Positions 22,517 to 34,110 of a stretch of DNA of 64,000 bases are shown here, piece by piece (the stretch's first letter is position 1; each line of letters opens with the position of its first letter). This DNA is from Trabulsiella odontotermitis (lineage in GTDB: Bacteria > Pseudomonadota > Gammaproteobacteria > Enterobacterales > Enterobacteriaceae): positions 186,001-250,000 of the forward strand of contig NZ_LIFX01000003.1 in assembly GCF_001297775.1 (NCBI RefSeq), read 5' to 3'. The notes beneath the pieces were generated by a model. The model was not told the origin of the DNA. It did no database searches and saw only the letters and a list, made by a program, of their open reading frames with translations. The translations under genes and the position numbers were made by a program.

Positions 22517-23121
22517 TGGCGCAGCATGACGAAAACGTCGTCTGGCACCCCCATCCGGTTACCCGGGAACAACGCGAACAACGTCACGGTCACCGTGGCG
22601 TTGTGCTGTGGTTTACCGGGCTGTCCGGTTCCGGAAAATCCACCGTCGCTGGCGCGCTGGAAGAGGCGCTGCATGAGCTTGGCGTGAGCACGTACTTGCT
22701 GGATGGCGACAACGTGCGCCACGGGTTGTGTCGCGATTTAGGTTTCAGCGATGCCGATCGCAAAGAGAATATTCGCCGCGTCGGCGAAGTGGCGAAACTG
22801 ATGGTCGATGCCGGGCTGGTTGTATTGACGGCGTTTATCTCTCCGCACCGCGCTGAGCGGCAGATGGCACGCGAATTGATCGGCGACGGACGCTTTTATG
22901 AAGTCCATGTCGACACGCCGTTAGCGATTTGCGAAGCGCGCGATCCTAAAGGGTTGTATAAAAAGGCCCGCGCCGGTGAGCTGCGAAACTTCACCGGTAT
23001 TGATTCAGCGTACGAATCCCCCGAAGCGCCTGAGATTCACCTTAAGGGCGAACAATTGGTAACAAATTTGGTTAACCAATTATTAGATCTCCTCAGGCGG
23101 GACGATATCATCAGATCCTAA
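22516..23121 (+). CDS. cysC: Adenylyl-sulfate (APS) kinase CysC
   Basis: Phosphorylates APS to PAPS with ATP. It has 201 residues, the E. coli length. P-loop [16 protein letters not shown] (about 35-50), [22 protein letters not shown] and the lid [13 protein letters not shown] are all present. It is translationally coupled to cysN. A short inverted repeat (GCCGGAAG/CTTCCGGC, 23128-23150) follows the stop. Confidence 0.97.
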   Translation: MAQHDENVVWHPHPVTREQREQRHGHRGVVLWFTGLSGSGKSTVAGALEEALHELGVSTYLLDGDNVRHGLCRDLGFSDADRKENIRRVGEVAKLMVDAGLVVLTAFISPHRAERQMARELIGDGRFYEVHVDTPLAICEARDPKGLYKKARAGELRNFTGIDSAYESPEAPEIHLKGEQLVTNLVNQLLDLLRRDDIIRS

Positions 23122-23172
23122 GACAGCGCCGGAAGCGTTCATCTTCCGGCCGGTCAGGTAACAGGATTTGAT

Positions 23173-23496
23173 ATGCGTGATACCCAAAACATGAGCCTCA
23201 CTTCCACCAAATCGCTTGCTGAAAGTGAGGAAACCACATGGACGCTGCCGGGCGCGGCGGTGGGTTTCATGGCATGGCTGCTGGCACTGGGCATCCCGTT
23301 TCTGATCTACGGCAGCAATACGCTGTTTTTTCTGCTCTACACATGGCCCTTCTTTCTGGCGCTGATGCCGGTCGCTGTATTAATCGGTGTGGCGCTGCAC
23401 TCACTGCTCGACAGCAAACTGCTCTATAGTCTACCTGTTACCGTGCTTACGGTGATGGCGCTTTTCGGCCTGCTTTTCCTGTGGTTGATGGGGTGA
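23173..23496 (+). CDS. ygbE: Inner membrane protein YgbE (DUF3561)
   Basis: Small inner-membrane protein of unknown function, always found between cysC and ftsB in enterics. It has 107 residues, as in E. coli. The N-terminal 25 residues are polar and acidic, followed by three likely helices (about 28-47, 50-75 and 85-106) that include GSNTLFFLLYTWPFFLALMP. It follows cysC by 51 bases and may be cotranscribed. Confidence 0.9.
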   Translation: MRDTQNMSLTSTKSLAESEETTWTLPGAAVGFMAWLLALGIPFLIYGSNTLFFLLYTWPFFLALMPVAVLIGVALHSLLDSKLLYSLPVTVLTVMALFGLLFLWLMG

Positions 23497-23636
23497 TCCG
23501 CGGCTCTGCGGCAACGAGGCGTACGTATTTGCGGGGAAAATGTGGTACATTTCCCGCGATGACGCGGCATCGTCCGCGCCGGGGTGGAGTACCCGGTCAA
23601 GATATGGGATGATGATGCCGTTTTTCAGGGGGCAGG

Positions 23637-23948
23637 ATGGGTAAACTAACGCTGCTATTGCTGGCTTTGCTGGTCTGGCTACAATATTCGCTGTGGTTCG
23701 GCAAGAATGGTATTCATGACTACAGCCGGGTCAGCGAAGATGTCGCCGCACAGCAGGCGACGAACGCCAAACTCAAAGCGCGAAACGATCAGCTTTTCGC
23801 CGAAATTGACGATCTCAATGGCGGTCAGGAAGCGATCGAGGAACGCGCGCGCAACGAACTTAGCATGACCCGCCCGGGCGAAACGTTCTATCGTCTGGTT
23901 CCGGATGCGTCAAAACGCAATCAGGGTTCAGGGCAGAATAATCGATAG
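23637..23948 (+). CDS. ftsB: Cell division protein FtsB
   Basis: Bitopic divisome protein that forms the FtsQBL complex with FtsL and FtsQ. It has 103 residues, the E. coli length. A single membrane helix (about 4-21, [18 protein letters not shown]) is followed by a periplasmic coiled coil (about 28-70: [20 protein letters not shown]) and the conserved [19 protein letters not shown]. The 140-base gap upstream contains an imperfect hairpin (23531-23557). ispD follows after 19 bases. Confidence 0.96.
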   Translation: MGKLTLLLLALLVWLQYSLWFGKNGIHDYSRVSEDVAAQQATNAKLKARNDQLFAEIDDLNGGQEAIEERARNELSMTRPGETFYRLVPDASKRNQGSGQNNR

Positions 23949-23967
23949 ACACTCCCAGGATTAAAAC

Positions 23968-24678
23968 ATGGCAGCAACTACTCCGGGCGTTTGCGCCGTG
24001 GTCCCGGCAGCCGGATTTGGCCGCCGCATGCAAACGGAATGCCCAAAACAATATCTCTCAATCGGTAACAAAACGATTCTCGAACATGCGGTGGACGCGC
24101 TGCTGGCCAATGCCCGCGTCCAGCGTGTAATCATTGCCGTCAGCCCCGGTGATGACCGTTTCCAGTCATTACCGCTGGCCTCGCATCCGCAGATTACCGT
24201 TGTCGAAGGCGGCGCCGAGCGCGCTGATTCCGTGCTTGCCGGGCTCAACGCCGCCACAGGCAGCGAATGGGTGCTGGTACACGATGCCGCACGCCCCTGT
24301 CTGCATCAGGACGATCTCGAACGTTTGCTGGCGCTCAGCGAAACCAGCCGCGTGGGCGGCATTCTGGCCGCACCGGTGCGTGACACCATGAAGCGCGCCG
24401 AGCCTGGCGGCACCGCCATTGCCCATACCGTCGACAGAAACGATCTCTGGCACGCGCTGACCCCGCAGTTTTTCCCCCGCGAATTGCTGATTGACTGCCT
24501 GACCCGCGCGCTCAACGACGGCGCGACCATGACGGATGAAGCGTCTGCGCTGGAGTATTGCGGCTTCCATCCTGAGCTGGTGGCGGGTCGCGCGGATAAT
24601 ATTAAAGTCACGCGCCCGGAAGACCTGGCGCTGGCGGAATTTTACCTCACCCGATCTGACTATCAGGAGAAGGCGTAA
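23968..24678 (+). CDS. ispD: 2-C-methyl-D-erythritol 4-phosphate cytidylyltransferase IspD
   Basis: Third step of the MEP isoprenoid pathway: MEP + CTP to CDP-ME. It has 236 residues, the E. coli length. The nucleotidyltransferase signature [20 protein letters not shown] (about 12-31) and [16 protein letters not shown] are present. The stop overlaps the ATG of ispF by one base. This gene pair is adjacent in nearly all gammaproteobacteria. Confidence 0.97.
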   Translation: MAATTPGVCAVVPAAGFGRRMQTECPKQYLSIGNKTILEHAVDALLANARVQRVIIAVSPGDDRFQSLPLASHPQITVVEGGAERADSVLAGLNAATGSEWVLVHDAARPCLHQDDLERLLALSETSRVGGILAAPVRDTMKRAEPGGTAIAHTVDRNDLWHALTPQFFPRELLIDCLTRALNDGATMTDEASALEYCGFHPELVAGRADNIKVTRPEDLALAEFYLTRSDYQEKA

Positions 24679-25157
24679 TGCGAATTGGACACGGTTTTGA
24701 CGTGCATGCCTTTGGCGGCGAAGGCCCCATTATTATTGGCGGCGTACGTATCCCTTACGAAAAGGGGCTGCTGGCCCATTCTGACGGCGATGTCGCGTTG
24801 CATGCCCTGACCGATGCCCTGCTGGGCGCGGCGGCGCTGGGCGATATCGGCAAGCTTTTCCCGGATACCGATCCGGCCTTTAAAGGCGCTGACAGCCGCG
24901 CGCTGCTGCGCGAAGCCTGGCGTCGTATTCAGGCCAAAGGCTACACTCTCGGCAACGTCGACGTCACTATCATCGCGCAGGCCCCCAAAATGCTGCCGCA
25001 CATTCCGCAAATGCGGGTGTTCATCGCCGAAGATCTCGGCTGTCATATGGATGACGTCAACGTGAAGGCAACCACCACGGAAAAACTGGGTTTCACCGGT
25101 CGTGGCGAAGGGATTGCCTGTGAAGCGGTGGCGTTGCTGCACAAGGTCAAACCATGA
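24678..25157 (+). CDS. ispF: 2-C-methyl-D-erythritol 2,4-cyclodiphosphate synthase IspF
   Basis: Fifth MEP-pathway step, making MEcPP from CDP-ME 2-phosphate with release of CMP. It has 159 residues, the usual length. The zinc-binding start [12 protein letters not shown] (about 2-13), [26 protein letters not shown], and [17 protein letters not shown] near the C-terminus are present. It overlaps ispD by one base and truD by four (ATGA). Confidence 0.97.
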   Translation: MRIGHGFDVHAFGGEGPIIIGGVRIPYEKGLLAHSDGDVALHALTDALLGAAALGDIGKLFPDTDPAFKGADSRALLREAWRRIQAKGYTLGNVDVTIIAQAPKMLPHIPQMRVFIAEDLGCHMDDVNVKATTTEKLGFTGRGEGIACEAVALLHKVKP

Positions 25158-26183
25158 TTGCGTTTGACGACCTGACTTACCTGCACGGTCAACCGCAGGG
25201 CCAGGGCCTGCTGAAAGCCAGCCCGGAAGATTTTCTGGTAGTGGAAGATTTGGGTTTTGAGCCGGACGGCGAGGGCGAGCATATCCTCGTGCGGATCCTC
25301 AAGAACGGCTGCAACACTCGTTTTGTCGCTGATGCGCTGGCGAAATTTCTTAAGATCCACGCCCGTGAAGTCAGTTTCGCCGGGCAAAAAGACAAGCATG
25401 CAGTCACCGAGCAATGGCTCTGCGCCCGCGTGCCCGGCAAAGAGATGCCGGATCTCAGCAAATTCGTGCTGGAAGGCTGCCAGGTACTGGAATATGCCCG
25501 CCATAAACGCAAGCTGCGACCGGGCGCGCTGAAAGGGAATGCTTTCACGCTTATTCTACGTGAGATTTCGCATCGCGATGACGTTGAGGCCCGTTTGCAG
25601 GCTATCGCGGCGCGCGGCGTACCGAACTATTTTGGCGCACAGCGCTTTGGTCTCGGCGGCAGCAATCTGCAAGGCGCGCTGCGCTGGGCGGAAAACGGCG
25701 GGCCGGTGCGTGATCGCAACAAACGCAGTTTTTGGCTCTCTGCGGCGCGGAGTGCCTTGTTTAATCAGATTGTCAGCGATAAATTAAAAAAACCAGACTT
25801 TAATCAAGTTGTTGACGGCGATGCGCTACAATTAGCGGGGCGTGGCAGTTGGTTTGTGGCGACGGAAGACGAGCGCGACGAACTACAGACGCGCGTCGAT
25901 AACCGGGAGCTGATGATCACCGCAGCCTTGCCCGGCAGCGGCGACTGGGGAACCCAGCGTGCCGCGCTGGCCTTCGAGGAAAATACGCTGGCGCAGGAGA
26001 CGCTGCTACAGTCACTGCTGGTGCGGGAAAAAGTGGAGGCGGCGCGCCGTGCGATGCTGCTGTATCCGCAACAGCTACGCTGGAACTGGTGGGATGATGT
26101 AACCGTTGAGCTACGTTTCTGGCTGCCTGCGGGCAGTTTTGCCACCAGTGTGGTAAGGGAACTGATCAAGACAACAGGTGATT

Positions 26184-26203
<20 letters not shown>
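25154..26203 (+). CDS. truD: tRNA pseudouridine(13) synthase TruD
   Basis: Makes pseudouridine 13 in glutamate tRNA. It has 349 residues, the E. coli length. The catalytic-aspartate region [16 protein letters not shown] (about 75-90), [12 protein letters not shown], and the [14 protein letters not shown] box of the TRUD insertion domain are present. It overlaps ispF by 4 bases, and surE starts 20 bases before its stop, so this is a compact translationally coupled run. Confidence 0.96.
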
Positions 26204-27565
<1,362 letters not shown>

Positions 27566-27690
27566 TAACAGGACTTTTCCTGGTTTATTCGGCGCGTGTT
27601 CGGGCGTAGGGTAGGCACATTTTCGGTGCCTGAGCCAGCGCGTTGCGCGGTAATGAAATCACTGGCAGTTAACACATTCCTGGGGGATAA

Positions 27691-28821
27691 ATGAGCGCGG
27701 GAAGCCCAAAATTTACCTTAAGCCGTATTGCGGCGCTATCGCTGGTCTCCGTCTGGCTTGCAGGTTGTACAAGTTCTAATAACGCACCAGCCCCAGTGAG
27801 CTCGGTGGGCGGAAGTGCCTCTTCCGGCACCGATTCCGGTATGTTGATCACCCCACCGCCGAAGATGGGAAATTCGACGGCACAGCCGTCGCAACCGCAA
27901 ATTCAGTCTGTACAGCCGGTACAGACGCAGCCTGCGCAGACACAAACGCTGTCGCAGCCGGTGCAAACCAACGCGGAAGGCCATATCGTCTACAACCGTA
28001 AATACGGTGACATTCCCAAAGGCAGTTACACGGGTGGCAGCACCTATACCGTGAAGCGCGGCGATACGCTGTTTTACATCGCCTGGATCACCGGCAACGA
28101 TTTCCGCGATCTTGCACAACGTAACAACATTTCTGCACCTTACGGTTTGAATGTAGGCCAGACGTTACAGATCGGAAACTCAGCGGGACAGCCCATCACA
28201 GGCAACAATCCTGTTGCGCAAGCAAGCGTACAGGCCAGTAGCGGTTCACAAGGACTTATCTCAAAACCTGCACAAAATTCCGGCTCGGTGGTTGCTTCTA
28301 AACCAACAATTACGTATTCTGAAGATTCAGGTGAACAAAGTGCTAACAAAATGTTGCCTAACAATAAGCCTGCGACCCCGGTCACAGCGCCTGTTACGGC
28401 ACCTGTTGCAAGCACTACCGAACCGACTGCAAGCAGTATGTCTACCAGTTCGCCGATTTCCTCATGGCGCTGGCCGACTGATGGCAACATTATCGAGAAA
28501 TTCTCTGACAACGGGAATAAAGGTATCGATATCGCAGGCAGTAAGGGACAGGCTATCGCCGCGACCGCAGATGGGCGCGTCGTCTATGCCGGTAACGCAC
28601 TGCGCGGTTACGGTAATCTTATCATCATCAAACATAACGATGATTACCTGAGCGCCTACGCCCATAACGACACTATGCTGGTCCGGGAACAACAAGAAGT
28701 TAAGGCGGGGCAGAAAATCGCTACCATGGGTAGCACCGGAACCAGTTCAACACGCTTGCATTTTGAAATTCGTTACAAGGGGAAATCCGTAAACCCGCTG
28801 CAGTATTTGCCGCAGCGATAA
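27691..28821 (+). CDS. nlpD: Murein hydrolase activator lipoprotein NlpD
   Basis: Outer-membrane lipoprotein that activates amidase AmiC at division. It has 376 residues (E. coli 379). A signal peptide ends in the lipobox LAGC (Cys at about 26), followed by a Gln/Pro-rich low-complexity linker (about 60-90), a LysM domain ([20 protein letters not shown], about 118-160), a variable linker, and a C-terminal degenerate LytM/M23 domain ([20 protein letters not shown]...). The LytM domain lacks the full zinc-site set, as expected for an activator. Known biology places the main rpoS promoter inside this gene. Confidence 0.96.
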   Translation: MSAGSPKFTLSRIAALSLVSVWLAGCTSSNNAPAPVSSVGGSASSGTDSGMLITPPPKMGNSTAQPSQPQIQSVQPVQTQPAQTQTLSQPVQTNAEGHIVYNRKYGDIPKGSYTGGSTYTVKRGDTLFYIAWITGNDFRDLAQRNNISAPYGLNVGQTLQIGNSAGQPITGNNPVAQASVQASSGSQGLISKPAQNSGSVVASKPTITYSEDSGEQSANKMLPNNKPATPVTAPVTAPVASTTEPTASSMSTSSPISSWRWPTDGNIIEKFSDNGNKGIDIAGSKGQAIAATADGRVVYAGNALRGYGNLIIIKHNDDYLSAYAHNDTMLVREQQEVKAGQKIATMGSTGTSSTRLHFEIRYKGKSVNPLQYLPQR

Positions 28822-28882
28822 TTCGACGGAATATGGCTTTGCTTGCATGTTCCGTCAGGGGATCACGGGTAGGAGCCACCTT
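28761..28882 (+). promoter_or_regulatory. rpoS 5' leader with small-RNA pairing element
   Basis: The end of nlpD and the gap to rpoS match the E. coli rpoS leader closely. The upstream strand, around TTTTGAAATTCGTTACAAGG (28761-28780) and GGAAATCC, can fold onto the ribosome-site region GGGATCACGGGTAGGAGCC before ATG 28883. In E. coli this fold blocks translation, and DsrA, RprA or ArcZ with Hfq open it by pairing with the upstream strand. The conservation suggests the same control here. No sRNA gene is in the window. Confidence 0.75.
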
Positions 28883-29875
28883 ATGAGTCAGAATACGCTG
28901 AAAGTTCATGATTTAAATGAAGACGCGGAATTTGATGAGAACGGAATGGAGGTTTTCGACGAGAAAACCTTGAATGAAGAGGAACCCAGTGATAACGACC
29001 TGGCTGAGGAAGAGCTGTTATCGCAGGGTGCCACACAGCGTGTACTGGACGCGACTCAGCTTTACCTTGGGGAGATTGGATACTCTCCTCTGTTAACAGC
29101 CGAAGAAGAAGTCTATTTTGCACGTCGTGCACTGCGTGGAGATGTCGCTTCCCGCCGTCGGATGATAGAAAGTAACCTGCGTCTGGTGGTGAAGATTGCC
29201 CGTCGTTACAGCAATCGTGGTCTGGCGCTGCTGGATCTGATTGAAGAGGGTAATCTGGGGTTGATTCGTGCCGTGGAGAAATTTGACCCGGAGCGCGGAT
29301 TCCGCTTCTCGACCTACGCGACCTGGTGGATCCGCCAGACGATTGAACGGGCGATCATGAATCAAACCCGTACCATTCGTTTACCGATTCACATCGTTAA
29401 AGAGCTGAACGTTTATCTGCGTACCGCGCGTGAGTTGTCCCATAAGCTGGATCACGAGCCGAGCGCGGAAGAGATTGCCGAGCAGCTTGATAAACCGGTT
29501 GATGACGTCAGTCGTATGCTGCGTCTCAACGAGCGCATCACCTCGGTCGACACCCCGCTGGGTGGCGATTCCGAAAAAGCGCTGCTGGATATCCTGGCCG
29601 ATGAAAAAGAGAACGGTCCGGAAGACACCACGCAGGACGATGACATGAAACAGAGCATCGTCAAATGGCTGTTCGAACTGAACGCCAAACAGCGTGAGGT
29701 ACTGGCGCGACGTTTCGGGTTGCTGGGGTATGAAGCCGCAACGCTTGAAGATGTGGGTCGTGAAATTGGTCTGACGCGTGAACGCGTTCGCCAGATTCAG
29801 GTAGAAGGTCTGCGTCGCCTGCGCGAAATCCTGCAGGGGCAAGGGCTGAACATCGAAGCGCTGTTCCGCGAATAA
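28883..29875 (+). CDS. rpoS: RNA polymerase sigma factor RpoS (sigma-38)
   Basis: Master sigma factor of stationary phase and general stress. It has 330 residues, the E. coli length. In order: acidic N-terminal region 1.1, region 1.2 ([15 protein letters not shown]), region 2 ([47 protein letters not shown]), region 3 ([19 protein letters not shown]) and region 4 with the helix-turn-helix [22 protein letters not shown]. The frame is open from 28847, but ATG 28883 with TAGGAGCC gives the known start [10 protein letters not shown]. Confidence 0.98.
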   Translation: MSQNTLKVHDLNEDAEFDENGMEVFDEKTLNEEEPSDNDLAEEELLSQGATQRVLDATQLYLGEIGYSPLLTAEEEVYFARRALRGDVASRRRMIESNLRLVVKIARRYSNRGLALLDLIEEGNLGLIRAVEKFDPERGFRFSTYATWWIRQTIERAIMNQTRTIRLPIHIVKELNVYLRTARELSHKLDHEPSAEEIAEQLDKPVDDVSRMLRLNERITSVDTPLGGDSEKALLDILADEKENGPEDTTQDDDMKQSIVKWLFELNAKQREVLARRFGLLGYEAATLEDVGREIGLTRERVRQIQVEGLRRLREILQGQGLNIEALFRE

Positions 29876-29890
29876 GCGAGTTTTCATCAA

Positions 29891-29921
29891 AAAAAGGCCA
29901 GTCATTGTGACTGGCCTTTTT
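29891..29921. terminator. Bidirectional terminator between rpoS and mutS
   Basis: The arms 29891-29904 and 29908-29921 form a perfect 14-bp stem (AAAAAGGCCAGTCA with its complement) around a 3-base loop, with A- and T-tracts on either side. It lies in the 71-base gap between the convergent rpoS and mutS stops. Confidence 0.9.
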
Positions 29922-29946
29922 CTTTGGTTTCGCTGTAACTGATGAT

Positions 29947-32508
29947 TTACAGCAGATTCTTCAGACGGTAGATCCACTCCAGCGCCTGGCGCGGCGTCAG
30001 TGAGTCAGGATCAAGATTCTCCAGCGCTTCAACCGCTGGCGATGTCTCTTCAGGCACCGACAGCAGCGACATCTGCGACCCGTCAACCTGCGTGGCAGCG
30101 GCGTTTGGCGTAATGCTTTCCAGCTCGCGCAACTTCTGACGTGCGCGCTTGATCACCTCTTTTGGCACTCCCGCCAGCGCGGCAACCGCCAGACCATAAC
30201 TTTTGCTGGCCGCGCCGTCCTGCACGCTGTGCATGAAAGCAATAGTGTCGCCATGCTCCAGCGCATCAAGGTGAACGTTCGCCACGCCTTCCATTTTTTC
30301 CGGCAACTGCGTCAGTTCGAAATAGTGGGTCGCAAACAGCGTTAGCGCTTTGATGCGATTCGCCAGATTTTCCGCGCAGGCCCAGGCCAGCGACAGACCA
30401 TCATAAGTCGACGTACCACGGCCGATTTCGTCCATCAGCACCAGACTGTACTCGGTGGCGTTGTGGAGGATATTGGCGGTTTCGGTCATCTCCACCATGA
30501 AGGTAGAACGCCCGCTGGCCAGATCGTCGGCGGCACCGACACGGGTAAAAATACGGTCGATGGGGCCGATTTCCACTCTCTGCGCCGGGACGTAGCTGCC
30601 GATATACGCCAGCAGCGCAATGAGCGCGGTCTGACGCATATAGGTACTTTTACCGCCCATGTTCGGACCGGTGATGATAAGCATCCGGCGCTGCGGCGAC
30701 AGGTTCAGCGGATTGGCAATAAACGGTTCGTTCAGCACCTGTTCCACCACCGGATGGCGGCCTTCTTCGATGCGAATGCCCGGTTTGTCGCTAAATACCG
30801 GGCAACTGTAGTTAAGCGTGTAAGCCCGCTCAGCCAGGTTGACCAGCACGTCCAGCTCCGCCAGCGCCGAAGCGCTCGACTGCAGATCGGCGAGGTGCGG
30901 TAACAGCAGGTCGAACAGCTCGTCATACAGCTGTTTTTCCAGCGCCAGCGCCTTGCCTTTCGAGGTGAGCACTTTGTCTTCATACTCTTTCAGCTCTGGA
31001 ATGATGTAGCGTTCAGCGTTTTTCAGCGTCTGGCGGCGTACGTAGTGGATCGGCGCGAGGTGGCTTTGCCCGCGGCTGATCTGAATGTAATAACCGTGAA
31101 CGGCGTTATAGCCCACTTTCAGGGTGTCGAGCCCCAGACGCTCACGTTCGCGGATCTCCAGCCTGTCGAGATAATCCGTCGCGCCGTCTGCCAGCCCGCG
31201 CCATTCATCCAGTTCGGCATTGTAGCCAGGGGCGATCACGCCGCCATCACGCACCAGCACCGGGGGAGATTCAATCACGGCACGTTCGAGCAGTTCGCGC
31301 AGTTCAGTAAATTCACCCATCTGTTCGCGCAGGCGCTGTACCGGCACGCTGTTGACATCAGCCAGTTGCGCGCGCAGTTCCGGCAACTGCTGGAAGGCAT
31401 AGCGCATGCGGGCGAGATCGCGCGGGCGGGCGGTGCGTAGCGCCAGGCGTGCCAGAATACGTTCCAGATCACCCACCTGACGCAACACTGGTTGCAGCTC
31501 ACTGTAGTGATCCTGCAATGCGGCGATAGTTTGCTGACGCTCTTCCAGTACCCCGGTATCACGCACCGGCATATGCAGCCAGCGCTTCAGCATGCGGCTG
31601 CCCATCGGCGTCACGGTGCGATCCAGCACCGAGGCCAGCGTGTTTTCCGTACCGCCCGCCAGATTCTGGGTAATTTCGAGGTTACGGCGGGTGGCGGCAT
31701 CCATGATGATGCTGTCCTGCTGGCGCTCCATGGTGATGGAACGAATATGCGGCAACGCGGTGCGCTGCGTGTCTTTCACATACTGCAGCAGGCAACCGGC
31801 GGCACACAGGCCACGCGGCGCGTTTTCGACGCCGAAACCCACCAGGTCACGGGTGCCAAATTGCAGGTTCAGTTGCTGGCGCGCAGTGTCAATTTCGAAC
31901 TCCCACAGCGGGCGACGACGCAGGCCGCGACGGCCTTCAATCAGCGCCATTTCGGCGAAATCTTCCGCATACAACAGCTCTGCGGGATTGGTCCGTTGCA
32001 GTTCGGCGGCCATGGTTTCGCGATCGGCGGGTTCGCTGAGACGAAAACGCCCGGAGCTGATGTCGAGCGTGGCGTAGCCGTAGCCTTTGCTGTCCTGCCA
32101 CAGCGCTGCCAGCAGGTTGTCCTGGCGTTCCTGCAACAGCGCTTCATCGCTGATGGTGCCAGGCGTTACGATGCGGACGACTTTTCGTTCGACCGGGCCT
32201 TTGGTGGTCGCGGGATCGCCAATTTGTTCGCAAATCGCCACCGACTCGCCGAGATTCACCAGCTTCGCCAGGTAGTTTTCCACGGCATGGTGCGGAACGC
32301 CCGCCATCGGTATCGGCTCGCCTGCCGATGCGCCACGCTTCGTCAGCGAAATATCGAGTAACTGCGAGGCGCGCTTCGCATCGTCATAAAACAACTCGTA
32401 AAAGTCGCCCATGCGGTAGAACAGCAGGATCTCGGGATGCTGAGCCTTAAGCTTCAGGTACTGCTGCATCATCGGGGTGTGAGCGTCGAAATTGTCGATA
32501 GTGGTCAT
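29947..32508 (-). CDS. mutS: DNA mismatch repair protein MutS
   Basis: Recognises mismatches and recruits MutL. It has 853 residues, the E. coli length, from ATG 32508, which gives [16 protein letters not shown]; an in-frame upstream start at 32541 is not conserved. The mismatch-binding [11 protein letters not shown] with the wedge Phe (about 36) and Glu (about 38) is present. The ATPase core has [14 protein letters not shown] (about 614-627), the Walker [17 protein letters not shown], and FATHYFELT. The beta-clamp/C-terminal part has [10 protein letters not shown]. In K-12 a block of metabolic genes separates mutS from rpoS; here they abut. Confidence 0.97.
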   Translation of the reverse strand: MTTIDNFDAHTPMMQQYLKLKAQHPEILLFYRMGDFYELFYDDAKRASQLLDISLTKRGASAGEPIPMAGVPHHAVENYLAKLVNLGESVAICEQIGDPATTKGPVERKVVRIVTPGTISDEALLQERQDNLLAALWQDSKGYGYATLDISSGRFRLSEPADRETMAAELQRTNPAELLYAEDFAEMALIEGRRGLRRRPLWEFEIDTARQQLNLQFGTRDLVGFGVENAPRGLCAAGCLLQYVKDTQRTALPHIRSITMERQQDSIIMDAATRRNLEITQNLAGGTENTLASVLDRTVTPMGSRMLKRWLHMPVRDTGVLEERQQTIAALQDHYSELQPVLRQVGDLERILARLALRTARPRDLARMRYAFQQLPELRAQLADVNSVPVQRLREQMGEFTELRELLERAVIESPPVLVRDGGVIAPGYNAELDEWRGLADGATDYLDRLEIRERERLGLDTLKVGYNAVHGYYIQISRGQSHLAPIHYVRRQTLKNAERYIIPELKEYEDKVLTSKGKALALEKQLYDELFDLLLPHLADLQSSASALAELDVLVNLAERAYTLNYSCPVFSDKPGIRIEEGRHPVVEQVLNEPFIANPLNLSPQRRMLIITGPNMGGKSTYMRQTALIALLAYIGSYVPAQRVEIGPIDRIFTRVGAADDLASGRSTFMVEMTETANILHNATEYSLVLMDEIGRGTSTYDGLSLAWACAENLANRIKALTLFATHYFELTQLPEKMEGVANVHLDALEHGDTIAFMHSVQDGAASKSYGLAVAALAGVPKEVIKRARQKLRELESITPNAAATQVDGSQMSLLSVPEETSPAVEALENLDPDSLTPRQALEWIYRLKNLL

Positions 32509-32635
32509 GGAATCCGGATGTCCATTTTCATTGAAAATCAAAAAGATCTGTTCAGTTCACCTGTGCGTAATGACCGGTATTGTCGCATGAATAAATGGTG
32601 GGGCGCATTAAAAAGTCGCCCCACATTCACATCGG

Positions 32636-32887
32636 TTAACGACTCTCTTTTTGCGGCAGCGAGCGGATGACCAGCATACCGGACTCCACGGCAACGCTGA
32701 CCGATGTGCCGGTGGAAAAGCCGGCTTCTTCCAGCCATTTACCGCTCAGTACCAGACTTGGGCTGCATGACAAACGGGTGGCTCGCCCGCTGTCGAGATC
32801 GATATGGCGTTTACGGACATAGCTGACGGTTAACCGGCGGAGGGGGTTCGGAACAGGGTTGTTGGTGGTGACGTTCATATTATGCAT
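32636..32887 (-). CDS. SymE-like toxin-family protein (SpoVT/AbrB-like fold)
   Basis: An 83-residue protein whose body (LTVSYVRKR... SLVLSGKWLEEAGFSTGTSVSV... GMLVIRS) matches the SymE family, the SOS-induced type I toxin of E. coli, which has an AbrB-like fold and now appears to be DNA-binding. The N-terminal tail (to about residue 17) is not conserved. ATG 32887 is preceded on its strand by GGAG at a 5-base spacing; a second ATG is at 32878. I see no LexA box (CTGT-N8-ACAG) upstream and could not identify an antisense SymR-like RNA promoter. It may be a degenerate or repurposed homologue. It lies between mutS and an NlpC/P60 gene. Confidence 0.7.
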   Translation of the reverse strand: MHNMNVTTNNPVPNPLRRLTVSYVRKRHIDLDSGRATRLSCSPSLVLSGKWLEEAGFSTGTSVSVAVESGMLVIRSLPQKESR

Positions 32888-33027
32888 ATTTTCTCCGGCG
32901 TATTTCAGAATTATTGCCGGGGAATCTTATAACGTCGAATAAAATAAGGAAAAATTCAGGAGAATAAATGCGAGGCGCTTTCCAGAATTTCACCCTCTTA
33001 TAAAAAGAAAAGAGGGTGGATCAGGAA

Positions 33028-33549
33028 TTAAACATTTTCAGTAATACGTCGTGCGGTTTCATAATGGTCTTGCCAGTAGCTGTCAGAAAGAACAGACACC
33101 GTCACACCCTGGCTTTTTGACGCGTGGATAAACTTATCGTGACCAATGTACACGCCCACATGGCGCTCTTCCGGCGAGGTTCTGAAGAACACCAGATCGC
33201 CCGGTTTCAGCTCGTGCTGCGTGATGTGGTAGCCGCCTTTGATCTGCTCGCCGGTGGTGCGTGGCAGTTCCATCTGCAGGGAGCCGCGGAAAATTTTCTG
33301 CATCAGGGCAGAGCAATCAATTCCACTCTTCGACTGACCGCCCCAGCGATATTGCGTCCCTTTCCATTTTGCATATTGGGACAGGATTTTGCTTTTAATA
33401 TTTCCCTTCGGCGACGGCAGTGTATACATCGATGGAACGTATTGATCCATAGATGCTAATTCGGCAGGTAAATTAAAAGCGCAGGCATTGCCTGCCAGCA
33501 TGGATGTCGCAATAACAACCATTGCAGGGATCATTTTTTTAAAATACAT
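33028..33549 (-). CDS. NlpC/P60-family cell-wall endopeptidase (C40)
   Basis: Predicted periplasmic peptidoglycan endopeptidase cutting the D-Glu/meso-DAP region of stem peptides. It has 173 residues. The signal peptide (about 1-24) ends AGNACA; there is no clean lipobox, so the protein is probably soluble and not lipid-anchored like MepS. The catalytic domain (about 55-170) has the nucleophile in YRWGGQSKSGIDCSALMQK, the second residue in ERHVGVYIGHD and the third in FIHASKS. Compared with MepS/NlpC of E. coli it is an extra paralogue. AT-rich sequence lies upstream (33550-33720). Confidence 0.85.
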   Translation of the reverse strand: MYFKKMIPAMVVIATSMLAGNACAFNLPAELASMDQYVPSMYTLPSPKGNIKSKILSQYAKWKGTQYRWGGQSKSGIDCSALMQKIFRGSLQMELPRTTGEQIKGGYHITQHELKPGDLVFFRTSPEERHVGVYIGHDKFIHASKSQGVTVSVLSDSYWQDHYETARRITENV

Positions 33550-33721
33550 AACAAACCATCAATATAGAAAAGAAGAAAAAGGGATTCCTTACACGATAAT
33601 CATCGGTTCTGTCGGAAAGTGAGAGAATAATAAGTTCTGGTTATTATTTGTTCAAGGAAAAGGCGGCCTGAATGCCGACTCTCAGAATCTTTCTCGGCTG
33701 GTGCGTAAAATTTCAAAGTGG

Positions 33722-33738
33722 TATTATTGATGCAACTT
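33722..33738 (+). promoter_or_regulatory. Candidate ygbA -10 element and NsrR-like site
   Basis: TATTAT (33722-33727) could be a -10 element. It overlaps TTGATGCAACTT (33727-33738), which on the other strand reads AAGTTGCATCAA and resembles the AAGATGC-type half of NsrR operators. ygbA belongs to the NsrR regulon in E. coli. The -35 region is poor, so this is tentative. Confidence 0.35.
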
Positions 33739-33759
33739 ATTGTTTGCGAGGACACAGCA

Positions 33760-34101
33760 GTGGGTGAACGTCTTGATCGTGAGAAGCTGACTATTCGCAG
33801 AATGATTGCGCTCTATGAACGCCGTTGCCCTGACGCCTCTGCGGAGCCCGGGCACTATCAGGTGCTAAATGACTATGCCGATAAGCGCCTTGATAAGTGT
33901 GTCTTTGGCGAAGAGAAGCCTGCCTGCAAGCAATGCCCGGTGCATTGCTATCAACCGGCAAAACGGGAAGAGATGAAGCAGATTATGCGCTGGGCGGGGC
34001 CGCGGATGCTGTGGCGCCATCCGGTTCTGACCATCCGTCATCTGATTGATGATCGTCGTCCGGTGCCGGAACTGCCTGAAAAATACCGCCCGAAAAAGTA
34101 A
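33760..34101 (+). CDS. ygbA: YgbA, nitrosative-stress-related protein
   Basis: A small cytoplasmic protein of the 'nitrous oxide-stimulated promoter' family; function not established. It is rich in cysteines (CVFGEEKPACKQCPVHCYQPAKR), which suggests a metal or Fe-S site, and the C-terminal half is strongly conserved (EEMKQIMRWAGPRMLWRHP). I chose GTG 33760, preceded by GAGG at an 8-base spacing (113 residues). The frame is open upstream to ATG 33730, but that ATG would lie before the likely transcription start. It is convergent with fhlA, with 9 bases between the stops. Confidence 0.85.
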   Translation: MGERLDREKLTIRRMIALYERRCPDASAEPGHYQVLNDYADKRLDKCVFGEEKPACKQCPVHCYQPAKREEMKQIMRWAGPRMLWRHPVLTIRHLIDDRRPVPELPEKYRPKK

Positions 34102-34110
34102 TCCGCACGC

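Noticed and set aside
23531-23557. Hairpin upstream of ftsB as a terminator of ygbE
   Set aside because: The stem is imperfect with a bulge and has no T-tract; it may be part of the ftsB promoter region instead, so it is not called as a feature.
32888-33000. LexA box upstream of the SymE-like gene
   Set aside because: No CTGT-N8-ACAG match in the region; only AT-rich sequence.
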